Assembly (NCBI RefSeq): GCF_000424145.1
Contig: NZ_AUJI01000013.1
Location: 1-64,000, forward strand
Length of the DNA: 64,000 nucleotides
Direction of reading: 5' to 3'
Source of the DNA: Butyrivibrio sp. AC2005
GTDB lineage: Bacteria; Bacillota; Clostridia; Lachnospirales; Lachnospiraceae
Position 1 is the stretch's first letter. Each line of letters begins with the position of its first letter. This document shows positions 26,128 to 34,882 of the stretch, piece after piece. Position numbers and translations under genes: made by a program. A model generated the notes under the pieces. The model searched no databases and had not been told where the DNA came from. It saw only the letters and a program-made list of their open reading frames with translations.

Positions 26128-27010
26128 GCGGCACCTCCAGACAGCAATCGCGAAGGGATTCAACGTCAATGGACAGATACTTTGAGGTTGTGTTGAGGTC
26201 CTTATGCCCAAGAATACCCGTGATTACAGGCATCGGTGCATTTTCTCTCAACAGATTTGATGCTAGGGAATGACGCATCGCATGTGGCCCATGCTTCCTG
26301 TTTCCGATGGATATATTAGCTTTTCTGAAGTAGTGATTGATCACCACGTACAGAAATGATGCACTGTACGCAGTGCCGCTCTCTTCGCGGATGAATACAT
26401 ATTTTTCGTCTGAAGTTGGACGGTAGTTTCGTATATAATCAATGAGAAGTATCTTGAGATTTTTAGGTAACGGCACAGAAACAGGAAGCTTCGTTTTCTG
26501 CTGAATCTTGCAGATGAGATCTTTGTCCCAGAATATCTCTTCAAATCGAAGATGAAGAATATCGCTAGCCCTAAGACCGGTTTGGGCGGCAAGTAAAACC
26601 ATACATTTGTCACGCACGCCGTTCTTCGCTGAAATGTCGATGCAGTTAATAAGGCTGCGCACTTCATTAGTCTCATAATAGGACAGAATTCTGTCTCTCT
26701 TGTTAGTAAAAATAACAGGGAAGACTGTTCTTCCGGAAAGAGATGTGACGTTGTTGTCATGCATTACATCGAAGAACTCGCGTATGTTGAACTGGAAACC
26801 GCTGATTGTCTGCGATGAATATTCCAGCGAAGCAATGAACTCATATACGACATTGACATCAAACTCAGCAAGAGTATGGATATTTCGTGAATCGAGATAT
26901 CTCAAGAATAAAAGTGCTTGATGTTCCTTGTTGTATAGGGTTCTGACAGATAGATTCGGATCTTGTGCAGCAATAAAAAGATTGAGATAAGATTGTAATT
27001 GTGAATTCAT
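26117..27010 (-). CDS. RIT tyrosine recombinase, first gene
   Basis: The start is the ATG at 27010 (MNSQLQSYL) with AAAGGAGG 7 bp upstream. The 297-residue product has a core-binding N-terminal domain and catalytic motifs: Arg in TGLRASDIL, Lys in QQKTKLPV, HxxR in PHAMRHSLA, His in LGHKDL and Tyr in TSKYLSID. It is the first gene of the trio and lies nearest the palindromic right end, so its promoter lies in the repeat-rich 27011-27156 segment. Confidence 0.88.
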   Translation of the reverse strand: MNSQLQSYLNLFIAAQDPNLSVRTLYNKEHQALLFLRYLDSRNIHTLAEFDVNVVYEFIASLEYSSQTISGFQFNIREFFDVMHDNNVTSLSGRTVFPVIFTNKRDRILSYYETNEVRSLINCIDISAKNGVRDKCMVLLAAQTGLRASDILHLRFEEIFWDKDLICKIQQKTKLPVSVPLPKNLKILLIDYIRNYRPTSDEKYVFIREESGTAYSASFLYVVINHYFRKANISIGNRKHGPHAMRHSLASNLLRENAPMPVITGILGHKDLNTTSKYLSIDVESLRDCCLEVPHEN

Positions 27011-27051
27011 AAGCAAACCTCCTTTGAAAAAATATAATCATAAGGAGATTG

Positions 27052-27135
27052 TTATGAGAAGTAAAAATAAAAAAGACCTTGGAAATCCAAGGACAACGCA
27101 GTCAACTTCCTATAACATTTTACTTCCCATAAGAC
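27052..27135 (+). repeat. RIT right-end recombinase-site repeats
   Basis: TTATGAGAAGTAA (27052-27064), inverted AACTTCCTATAAC (27104-27116) and inverted TTTACTTCCCATAAGAC (27119-27135) are variants of the same motif found at the left end. A small stem CCTTGG/CCAAGG lies between them. The arrangement mirrors the left end except for spacing. Confidence 0.7.
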
Positions 27136-27161
27136 GAGTTATGAGAAGCTTCTCATAACTC
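27136..27161. repeat. 26-bp perfect palindrome at RIT right border
   Basis: The 26 bases are fully self-complementary, reading GAGTTATGAGAAG followed by CTTCTCATAACTC. The inner 20 bp are two head-to-head copies of the TTATGAGAAG recombinase motif with no spacer. The last five bases, AACTC, are the right copy of the target repeat, and istB resumes at 27162. The palindrome could be the recombination core or an attachment-site remnant. Confidence 0.75.
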
Positions 27162-27653
27162 ATCCAGAATGATTATCTGGGCCGTATTGAGTTTCCTTTT
27201 AAGGGCTGTAAGCGTGCCATTCTGATGACTTTCCGTGAAAAGATTTATCAGTCCGGCAGTACGGTAGAATCTTACAGGGATCCCCTCTTTACAGGCCTGT
27301 ATCCCGACCAGTATGGAGAGCATTGTCTTACCTGTTCCGGTTCCGCCATACATGATGATGTTCTTGCCCTGTCTGTGGAAATCAAGTCCCATCAGACTTT
27401 CAAAGGAAACACCATCCGGGAAGTCGACTTCATCTGTCCGGAACTGCTCCGGTGCATATCTCTTTGGAAAGCCGGCACTGTTCTGGAGCTTGATGATCCT
27501 TGTTTTTCTCCGGTACTCTATTTCGTTTTCAAGAAGTTTGCAAAGGTATTCCTGGTTCGTTTTTCCTTTCTGGGACATTGCCCTGTCAGCAAGGTTTGAA
27601 GATAACCTCAGCTGTTTGCAGCATGCGGCAATCCTTTCGGTATAGTCAGCCAT
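27162..27653 (-). pseudogene. istB: istB 5' fragment
   Basis: The ATG at 27653 overlaps the istA stop by 8 bp. The fragment encodes the N-terminal helical domain of IstB, Walker A in GGTGTGKTMLS and Walker B IIILDE, then runs into the RIT palindrome and stops at 27153. The arginine-finger half lies at 23782-24060. IstB loads onto DNA and targets IstA, so the split should abolish self-directed transposition. Confidence 0.9.
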
Positions 27654-29193
27654 TCATGGTACCTCCCTTCTTTAGCGCAGCATCCATCTTTTTGAGATCG
27701 ATGGTATTGAAGGGAATGATCTTGCCATCCGGGATTGTCTGTATATCATCCAGCGGTGGGAGCACAGGCACATCGGAATACAGACGGTTATAAAGGCTCT
27801 TAAGGCTGTCCGGGTCAGTGCTGTTCATGGCAATGGCTTCATTAACTGTCCTGAGTGCACTGTCGAAACCGGTGCGGTCAGTGAGTTCTGAAAGCACCTT
27901 CAGGATTCTGCCACGTTCACTGTTTTCACAGCTGTCCATGAACAGCTGCATGCTCTGCGGCATCATATCGTAAATACCGCTGTTCCTTAAGGAACGTGGT
28001 TTACGGGCTATATATTTCAGGTATGGCAGCCAATCCATACTTGTCTGTTTATAGTCACCATACAGGCGCTTATGGGTCACGATCTCTTTCATGTGACTGT
28101 CCATGATGGTAACTGTCATGGAAGTGAGCTTTACATTGACTTCACATTCGCTATAGGTGGGGGACACGGAATAGGTGTGCCTGCCATCTGCCAGCTTTAT
28201 CTGGCCGTATTTATTTGTTCTTGCCGTAATGTATGCCGCTGTATCAAAAGCGGCTTCAGGAAGAGGCAGAAACGCAGCTTTGTCATCCCTGAAGAGATCA
28301 CTTATGAACAGATCATCATGTTCATAATGCTCACGCTCCATATCCCGGTCACAGGCAAAGAGCAGTTCCTTGTTGAATTCAGTGAGTGATTTGAATTCAG
28401 GCACAGGCACGAGTTCGTTGCGACGGAGGTACCCGACTTTATTCTCAACGTTCCCTTTTTCCCAGCCTGATTCCGGATTCATGAAGACCGGTCTGAAGCG
28501 ATAATGGGATGCAAACCGCTGGAAGCGTTCAGTGACTTTACGGCCACCGCCTTTAATGATATCGGTCACGATGGTTCTGGTATTGTCGAACCATATCTCT
28601 GTCGGAACGCCGCCCACATGCTCAAAGATGGCGACCAGTCCTTCGAGAAGGCATTCCATGTTTTCTCCATAATTGAGCTGAAGGTAGCCACCATTGCTAT
28701 GGGGATAACTGACAACAAGATACTTGCCTTCGTGGTAGAAGCCATTCTCCTTGAAGTCTGCCTTGCCAAAATCAGCCTGGCCTTCCCCGGGGTGGTGCTC
28801 TAAAGGAATGTAGCCATCATCCTTTTTCTGCCGGATGAGTTCTTTCTTTTTGAGAGACACATAGCTTGCAACAAGACGGTAACTACAGTCAAAACCTTCG
28901 ACCTCGTTTTTCAGCCGACGGTATACTCTTTTGGCTGTATGACGCTGCTTACGAGGCGCCTTCTTATCAGCAATCAGCCAGCTGTCGATGATTGGTTTAT
29001 AGGGATTCAGCTTTGACTCCCTTTCCTGATCAGATGCAGGCTCAGGTGGCGGGCTGCTGAAGTCCTCCATGTCAATGTACTTGGTAACCGTTTTCCGGTT
29101 AAGGTTGGTGATTTCCGCTATCTGGGATATGTTTGTTATTCCCTGCTCATAATAGAGCTCGCGGATGTGGCGTATCTGATCCATGTTCAGCAT
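27646..29193 (-). CDS. istA: IS21 transposase IstA
   Basis: I use the ATG at 29193 (MLNMDQIRHIRELYYEQG), which has GGAGG at good spacing; ten extra in-frame codons lie upstream. The 515-residue product has an N-terminal helix-turn-helix (ISQIAEITNLNRKTVTKYI) and an integrase-type catalytic core. The DDE residues are in HPGEGQADFG, EIWFDNTRT and GWEKGNVENKVGYLRR. A C-terminal beta domain precedes a basic tail. The length and motifs are normal, so IstA looks intact. It overlaps istB by 8 bp. Confidence 0.92.
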   Translation of the reverse strand: MLNMDQIRHIRELYYEQGITNISQIAEITNLNRKTVTKYIDMEDFSSPPPEPASDQERESKLNPYKPIIDSWLIADKKAPRKQRHTAKRVYRRLKNEVEGFDCSYRLVASYVSLKKKELIRQKKDDGYIPLEHHPGEGQADFGKADFKENGFYHEGKYLVVSYPHSNGGYLQLNYGENMECLLEGLVAIFEHVGGVPTEIWFDNTRTIVTDIIKGGGRKVTERFQRFASHYRFRPVFMNPESGWEKGNVENKVGYLRRNELVPVPEFKSLTEFNKELLFACDRDMEREHYEHDDLFISDLFRDDKAAFLPLPEAAFDTAAYITARTNKYGQIKLADGRHTYSVSPTYSECEVNVKLTSMTVTIMDSHMKEIVTHKRLYGDYKQTSMDWLPYLKYIARKPRSLRNSGIYDMMPQSMQLFMDSCENSERGRILKVLSELTDRTGFDSALRTVNEAIAMNSTDPDSLKSLYNRLYSDVPVLPPLDDIQTIPDGKIIPFNTIDLKKMDAALKKGGTMNG

Positions 29194-29299
29194 ACTCCTT
29201 TCCTCCTTGTCTTTGATTTTCATGACAAGGATAAAATACAGGGGTTATGCCTGCAATGAATCCACCATGATGATCTATGTGGTATTCAGGATGCAATGA

Positions 29300-29357
29300 T
29301 GCAACTTTGTCCAAAATGGACATGCAACATTGTCCGTTTTTGTTTTGCAACTTTGTA
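29300..29357 (+). repeat. IS21 right terminal repeats
   Basis: TGCAACTTTGTCCAAAA, GGACATGCAACATTGTCC and TTTTGCAACTTTG are the inverted counterparts of the left-end units. The gap from the istA start (29194-29299) holds no gene and should contain the istA promoter, which I could not define with confidence. Confidence 0.8.
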
Positions 29358-29373
29358 TATTTTAATTATGCAA

Positions 29374-30592
29374 TAAACATTTATATACTTTACTCATTAT
29401 GCTAAGCACTACTGCGTGTTGTTTTTTGTCTTATAGATTTAATGCTCCAGCATTTGGCTTTTCAATATTATTACCTATTTCTGCTGCATGGTTATTAACT
29501 AAAGATTTTGAGAAAAGAAATGAAAGAATAATCAGCAATGTTATTTCTATAATATTTTTGGCAATTGGTCTTGGAGCATATCAACCGAGTTTTGGCTGCT
29601 TCTTTGTAATAGTTATTTTTATGTTCATGCAATTTCTCGTAAATGGAGATGAGAAAAAAGGATACTCCCTCTTTTGTAGATGTTTTTTATCAGCTTGTTC
29701 AGCTTGTATAATCTATAAAATTATTTGGGATATTGTCCTTAAATTTAGAGGAATAAGTGCGGCAGATTATAACGGCGCAAATTCAATTTCTGTCATAAAA
29801 ATATTGATGAATATACCTGTAGGTATTATTAGAGCATATTATGCATGGTTTGAATATTTCTTATTGTACAATGGCAATTATGTTTTTAAAATCGCTAGAA
29901 TTACATTGTATTTTTTTCTAATAGCTATAGTAATTATAGTTGGAGTAAGGAAATTAGTAAAAAAACCCAAAATTTTATTTCTATATTTGCTTGCTTATGC
30001 ATGTGTTCCTGTAGGAGCGAATATTGCATTTATTTTGGCACCAGGCAATTATGGATTAATGTGGCAGATGACAGGCGCTCTATCTATAATAACTACAGTG
30101 AAGCTGTGTTTTCTTGATAATCATGTTAGCTATTCTAAAGTGATAACAGTTATTTCAGCCATTTTTCTTTACGGAAATATTTTGGCAGTCGGTACGGATA
30201 TAGATGCGATGGTACAAGGTAATAATTCTATGAGAACTGTTATGAGTAATGTAGTTACATCTATGATAAAAGAAGATGTGTTTAATACAGAGTTTCAGTA
30301 TGCATTTATTGGGGATATTTCTGGCAATGAATTATTTTCCAAAAATAGTTTATGGGATTCTGCGAGCGATTATGCAAAGGCAGGAAAATTATGGGTTAAA
30401 CCGGATTGTATGATAAATAGCTATATTGGATTGTTGGATGATATGGGACTTAACCTAAATATTGTAGATATAGCTACATATGAGGAAATATTGAGGGATG
30501 ATCATTTTGCTAATATGCCTGTTTATCCTCAGAATGGTTCCATAATAGAGAGAAATGGTGTCGTGGTAGTTAAAGTGTCAAATAATTATTAA
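29374..30592 (+). pseudogene. 3' fragment of GtrII-like membrane glycosyltransferase gene
   Basis: From 29374 the frame encodes KHLYTLLIML and then FLSYRFNAPAFGFSILLPISAAW, the conserved second part of GtrII-like proteins, with about eight more membrane helices and an extracytoplasmic C-terminal domain (about the last 110 residues). An ATG at 29399 could start a 397-residue product, but it would lack the N-terminal acidic loop needed for catalysis. GtrII enzymes transfer glucose from a polyprenyl carrier to a polymer outside the membrane, so IS21 insertion probably removes a side-branch sugar. Confidence 0.8.
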
Positions 30593-30691
30593 AAAAATGA
30601 CATGATAGATCATCAAGATAATTATTTATTTTGATGATGGTCGGAATTGAATGTTTTTGTAGTCTATTTATTAGAAATATTTAGATTTTAC

Positions 30692-30720
30692 TAGACTGAA
30701 AATAAGTGTCATAGTATAAT
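30692..30720 (+). promoter_or_regulatory. Sigma-A-type promoter before glycosylphosphotransferase gene
   Basis: TAGACT (30692-30697) and TATAAT (30715-30720) are 17 bp apart. The ATG of the next gene is 73 bp downstream. A stem ATCATCAA/TTGATGAT upstream (30617-30646 region) may end the preceding transcript, although no strong U-run follows it. Confidence 0.55.
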
Positions 30721-30792
30721 TTTACAATGTATGACAAAATACCTATGTGGGGGTAATAATAGACGAAATAGAATTGGAATTTGGGGTTTTAT

Positions 30793-32187
30793 ATGAATCG
30801 TTCTAATGTTTCAGCATCTTTTGATGTAGTACATCTTATAATGGATATATTGTTCCAACTTATTGCTTTAGGTCTTACTGCACTTGTATGGGGGAGATTT
30901 GTGGCAAATGATGAGTGGGATAGTCTTTTATCCATGTTCGTTATTTTTTTAATAATCTTTCTTGTTTCAAACAGAGCATCTAATATTTACAATAATACAT
31001 TGTTTTTTTATCTGGACAGGGTAATAAAGAGAGAATCTATGGCTTTTTTTACTGGGGCTTCAAGTGGTGTTTTGATATATTTCTTTTGCCTGGGATCATC
31101 AATTGAACCAAGCGTTTTACTTGGGTTTCTTACTGTATCATATTGTGTACTATTGCTGAAGATATTGCTATTCCGTAATATTATTGACAGAATTATAAAT
31201 AGAAAGCATGTCCCGAGAGTTATTTATGTAGGTAGTAAAGATTCTTATAACAAATTTAGGTATTTTCTAAACAAGACCCCTTTGATGGTTAATGAAATCG
31301 GTTATGTCAGCTTTGATGATAATGATGAATCCATTGAGTACATAGGGTGTCTTTCAAATCTCGAACAGATTATTCGTAAATACAATATTGATCAAGTATT
31401 TATTTTACAGAAACGAGAGATGGATATTCCATATATTCAGAAGTATATTGATCTTTGTATTGAAATGGGTATTACATGCAGAGTAATTGTTGATATATAC
31501 AGAAGGAGAAAAGCTTTTTCATATAACAGTAGTATTGGAACATATCCGATTATGACATATCATACGGTTTGCATGAATACCTGGGAGTCAGCATGCAAGC
31601 GTATTTTTGATATTTTATTTTCTATCGTAGGAATTATTTTGACTTCACCAATAATGCTTATTACCGCTATTGCCATTAAGCTTGATTCTCCGGGACCTGT
31701 TATTTTTAAACAGGTGCGTGTTGGCAAAAATGGCAGACATTTCAAGATATGGAAGTTCAGGAGTATGAACACTGATGCTGATGAACAGAAGGCTGAGCTC
31801 ATGAAATATAATGAGGTTGAAGATGGCAGAATGTTCAAGATAAAGGATGATCCCCGTGTTACCAAAGTAGGCAGATTTATTCGCAAAACCAGCATTGATG
31901 AGCTTCCACAGTTTTTTAATGTGCTTTTTGGTTCTATGAGTTTTGTTGGAACAAGACCACCGACGCTTGATGAGGTTGAGAAATATACCACTGACCAGTG
32001 GAGAAGAATTAGCATAAAGCCAGGAATTACCGGAATGTGGCAGGCTAATGGTAGAAGTAATATTACTGATTTCGATGAGGTAGTAGGACTGGATGTCGAT
32101 TATATTGATAATTGGAGCCTGTGGATGGATATTAAGATCTTATTCAAGACTGTTTCAGGGCTTGTAAAGCATGAAGGATCTTACTGA
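30793..32187 (+). CDS. Polyprenyl glycosylphosphotransferase (WcaJ/PssY-like)
   Basis: The frame opens at a TTG at 30781, but the ATG at 30793 begins a normal N-terminus, giving 464 residues. The first half has four membrane helices and a CoA-binding_3-like domain (VIYVGSKDSYNKF). The second half is the bacterial sugar transferase domain, with KRIFDIL, KLDSPGPVIFKQVRVGKNG, FKIWKFRSM, the catalytic Asp-Glu in TSIDELPQF and GTRPP. Family members move a sugar-1-phosphate from a nucleotide sugar to undecaprenyl phosphate, the first step of repeat-unit assembly. A close paralogue lies at 33385. Confidence 0.9.
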   Translation: MNRSNVSASFDVVHLIMDILFQLIALGLTALVWGRFVANDEWDSLLSMFVIFLIIFLVSNRASNIYNNTLFFYLDRVIKRESMAFFTGASSGVLIYFFCLGSSIEPSVLLGFLTVSYCVLLLKILLFRNIIDRIINRKHVPRVIYVGSKDSYNKFRYFLNKTPLMVNEIGYVSFDDNDESIEYIGCLSNLEQIIRKYNIDQVFILQKREMDIPYIQKYIDLCIEMGITCRVIVDIYRRRKAFSYNSSIGTYPIMTYHTVCMNTWESACKRIFDILFSIVGIILTSPIMLITAIAIKLDSPGPVIFKQVRVGKNGRHFKIWKFRSMNTDADEQKAELMKYNEVEDGRMFKIKDDPRVTKVGRFIRKTSIDELPQFFNVLFGSMSFVGTRPPTLDEVEKYTTDQWRRISIKPGITGMWQANGRSNITDFDEVVGLDVDYIDNWSLWMDIKILFKTVSGLVKHEGSY

Positions 32188-32202
32188 TTTTTAGAGGATA
32201 TT

Positions 32203-33354
32203 ATGAAAATTGCGATGATTGGGCATAAGAGAATACCGTCCAGGGAGGGTGGAATAGAGATTGTTGTAGAAGAGCTCTCTACAAGACTTGTTCAAATGGG
32301 GCATTCTGTAACGGTATATAACCGAAAAGGTAAAAATGTAGCTGATAAAAATGCAGATAAGGAAGCTCATAAATTAAAGTCATATAAAGGAATAAGAATT
32401 GTTCATATTCCAACTCCGGATAAAAAGGCGTTGAATGCTGTAGTTTATTCTTTTCTTGCAACTATTGCTGCTTTATTAGGTAACTATGATGTAATTCATT
32501 ATCATGCGGAAGGCCCTTGTTCGATGTTGGTAATACCTCATTTTTTTGGAATAAGGACAGTCGCAACTATTCATGGTCTTGATTGGCAGAGAGCTAAGTG
32601 GGGCGGATTTGCAACAAAATTTCTTAAGTTTGGTGAAAAGATTGCTGCGCGTTATGCGGATGAAGTAATTGTTCTTTCCAGAAACGTACAGCAGTATTTT
32701 TTGGACACATATAACAGGCAGACAATATATATTCCTAATGGAGTAAATAGAACAGAGTTTATCGAGCCTGACAGGATTGTTAAGAAGTTTGGTTTGGAAA
32801 AAGAGAAATATATCCTGTATCTTGGAAGGATTGTACCTGAAAAGGGCATAACATATCTGCTTGAAGCATATTCGATGATTGACACTGATATAAAGCTTGT
32901 AATAGCAGGAGGTGGAAGTCACTCAGGAGATTTTATGAAACAGGTTGAGAAGATGGCCGAAAAGGATGATCGTGTCATAATGACAGGTTTTGTCCAGGGA
33001 AATACTTTGGCTGAGCTCTTTAGTAATTGCTATATGTATGTTCTACCAAGCGATATAGAAGGTATGCCAATAAGTTTGCTTGAGGCTATGAGTTTTGGCA
33101 GAAGATGTCTTGCCAGTGATATTCCGGAGAATAAGGAAGCATGTCGTGAGTATGCCAAGTATTTTAAGAAATCTAATATTGAAGACCTCAGGGATAAATT
33201 GAGAGAATGTATAAATAACCCTGAAGGATTTTATTCATTCGATGAGATCATGGAATATTGTTACAAGAGATTTGACTGGAACAAGGTTACAGGAGCCAGT
33301 GTAAGACTTTATATTGATACAATTCTTAATGTTGAAAGGATCAATAACATATAA
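32203..33354 (+). CDS. GT4 glycosyltransferase, DUF1972/rhamnosyltransferase-like
   Basis: The 383-residue GT-B protein opens MIGHKRIPSREGGIEIVVEEL, typical of the group with an N-terminal DUF1972 domain that includes capsular beta-1,4-rhamnosyltransferases. Other marks are HYHAEGPCSM, ATIHGLDWQRAKW, YLGRIVPEKG and the EX7E-like EGMPISLLE. Placed 15 bp after the first glycosylphosphotransferase, it most likely adds the second sugar. A rhamnose donor is suggested by family only. Confidence 0.85.
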   Translation: MKIAMIGHKRIPSREGGIEIVVEELSTRLVQMGHSVTVYNRKGKNVADKNADKEAHKLKSYKGIRIVHIPTPDKKALNAVVYSFLATIAALLGNYDVIHYHAEGPCSMLVIPHFFGIRTVATIHGLDWQRAKWGGFATKFLKFGEKIAARYADEVIVLSRNVQQYFLDTYNRQTIYIPNGVNRTEFIEPDRIVKKFGLEKEKYILYLGRIVPEKGITYLLEAYSMIDTDIKLVIAGGGSHSGDFMKQVEKMAEKDDRVIMTGFVQGNTLAELFSNCYMYVLPSDIEGMPISLLEAMSFGRRCLASDIPENKEACREYAKYFKKSNIEDLRDKLRECINNPEGFYSFDEIMEYCYKRFDWNKVTGASVRLYIDTILNVERINNI

Positions 33355-33384
33355 AGATTTGTTATTTGTGTTTTAGGAGTTTTT

Positions 33385-34812
33385 ATGAATCAGAAACAGA
33401 AGGGAATACAGACATATGGCTTGTGGCTTTTGGATATAGCATGTATTTGCCTTACTTATCAGATTGCGACATGGGTGCGATTTTCTAACCGAAACGATTG
33501 GGGTAGTAAGTATCTTCATTATGCGACCCTGGTAATTTTTATATTGATAAGCACACTATATAGCTTTTTTAGGGACTGGAATGAAAATTATACACAGAGA
33601 GGATATCGCAAGGAATTCCTTGCTGTAGCCAAGTACATTGTGATCATGTTTGTGACTTCTCTGACAATAGCTTTCTTTTTGCAGTGGTCATACATCCTTT
33701 CAAGACGCGTGATTATTGATTTTGCCTGGATGAGTGTTCTATTGACATATATTGTCCATGTTTTATATAAGAAGTTCCTTTTAAGGCTTTATAATAATGG
33801 AACATATGCTTCTCAGGTGGTTATAATTGCTGAGAAGAATCAGATGAGAGATATTATTCAAAAGCTTCAGAATCAGATGTGGAGCATGGATTATAATATT
33901 GTAGGTGCTGCATATGCTGATGTAAAGGCTATAGATTCAAATGCTGAGCCCGAGATGATATGTGGGGTACCTGTTTTTGCAGGCTATAAGAATCTTACTG
34001 AGAAGATGGTAACTCTTTCCTTTGATGAGGTGTTTATATGTGCTCCAGACCTTCCAAGAGATTACATTAAGCCTATGGTTGAGGGCTTTAAGGAGATGGG
34101 AGTCAGCACCCATTACAGTCTGGACATCCCTGAGTTTGGTGGATCCGGAAATACAGGAAAATTCTGTAATTACAATGTCATAACTTATAGTGGTCCTGAC
34201 TATAGTTATAAGAAGATGTTCGTAAAACGTGCAATAGATATTCTGGGAGCTTTAGTTGGTCTTATTCTTACTGTTATAATTACAGTGTTTGTGGCTCCTG
34301 CAATATGGCTGGAGGATCATGGTCCAGTATTCTTTTCTCAGGTAAGAATAGGAAAAAACGGCAGAAGATTTAAGATTTATAAATTCCGTTCTATGTATAT
34401 GGATGCTGAGGAGCGTCTAAAGGATCTTCAGGTGAACAACGAGATGAAGGGACTTATGTTTAAAATGGAGAATGATCCCAGAGTCACAAAGGTTGGTAAA
34501 TTCATCAGGAAGACCAGCCTTGATGAGTTTCCTCAGTTTTGGAATATCCTTAAGGGCGATATGAGCCTTGTTGGAACAAGACCACCCACGGAAAAAGAGT
34601 TTGAGCAGTACAATGAGTATTATCGCCGCCGTATCAGTATGACTCCGGGGCTTACAGGAATGTGGCAGGTTAGTGGTCGAAGTGATATTGATGATTTTGA
34701 TGAAGTTGTAAAGCTTGATCTGGAGGCTATTGATAACTGGAGTCTTGCACTTGATTTTAAGATTCTGCTTATGACAGTGGTAGCTGTATTTGCTTCTAAA
34801 GGAGCAAAGTAA
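33385..34812 (+). CDS. Second polyprenyl glycosylphosphotransferase
   Basis: This 475-residue protein repeats the architecture of the 30793 gene: four or five N-terminal helices, a CoA-binding_3-like middle and the catalytic domain with KRAIDILGALVGLIL, DHGPVFFSQVRIGKNG, YKFRSM, the Asp-Glu pair in TSLDEFPQF, GTRPP and PGLTGMWQVSGRSDIDD. The ATG follows AGGAGTTTTT. Two initiating enzymes in one locus imply two lipid-linked products or two sugar specificities. All motifs are intact in both. Confidence 0.9.
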   Translation: MNQKQKGIQTYGLWLLDIACICLTYQIATWVRFSNRNDWGSKYLHYATLVIFILISTLYSFFRDWNENYTQRGYRKEFLAVAKYIVIMFVTSLTIAFFLQWSYILSRRVIIDFAWMSVLLTYIVHVLYKKFLLRLYNNGTYASQVVIIAEKNQMRDIIQKLQNQMWSMDYNIVGAAYADVKAIDSNAEPEMICGVPVFAGYKNLTEKMVTLSFDEVFICAPDLPRDYIKPMVEGFKEMGVSTHYSLDIPEFGGSGNTGKFCNYNVITYSGPDYSYKKMFVKRAIDILGALVGLILTVIITVFVAPAIWLEDHGPVFFSQVRIGKNGRRFKIYKFRSMYMDAEERLKDLQVNNEMKGLMFKMENDPRVTKVGKFIRKTSLDEFPQFWNILKGDMSLVGTRPPTEKEFEQYNEYYRRRISMTPGLTGMWQVSGRSDIDDFDEVVKLDLEAIDNWSLALDFKILLMTVVAVFASKGAK

Positions 34813-34882
34813 TATATATTATTAGAGAGGATTCTTATTTAAGTAAAAATATATAGAAATAAAGGAATAATTTAGAAGTAAT

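Larger units (their letters stand above)
24061..27156 (-). mobile_element. RIT element (recombinase in trio) nested in istB
   Basis: Three overlapping tyrosine recombinase genes in the same direction, with flanking inverted repeats and no other cargo, match the RIT element definition. A perfect 17-bp inverted repeat GTCTTATGGGAAGTAAA lies at 24061-24077 and 27119-27135. AACTC occurs at 24056-24060 and 27157-27161, and keeping one copy restores istB in frame. The element is about 3.1 kb. Further copies of a TTATGRGAAGTA motif lie inside both ends, and a 26-bp perfect palindrome marks the right border. Confidence 0.85.
23227..29368 (-). mobile_element. IS21-family insertion sequence, itself interrupted by a RIT element
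   Basis: The element lies between 5-bp direct repeats TGCAA. It encodes istA, istB and a small third gene on the minus strand. Without the nested RIT element it would be about 3.04 kb. Both ends carry the same repeats: left AAAGTTGCAAA, GGACAAACTTGCATGTCC and TTTTGGACAAAGTTGCA (23240-23294), and the inverted set at 29300-29357. The istB ATPase is split, so this copy should not transpose unless IstB is supplied elsewhere. The outer borders are set by frame restoration of the GtrII-like gene and could be off by a few bases. Confidence 0.88.

Noticed and set aside
29399..30592. Complete 397-residue membrane protein
   Set aside because: The frame extends upstream to the IS21 duplication and joins the 22847-23226 fragment in frame, so it is the 3' part of a split GtrII-like gene.
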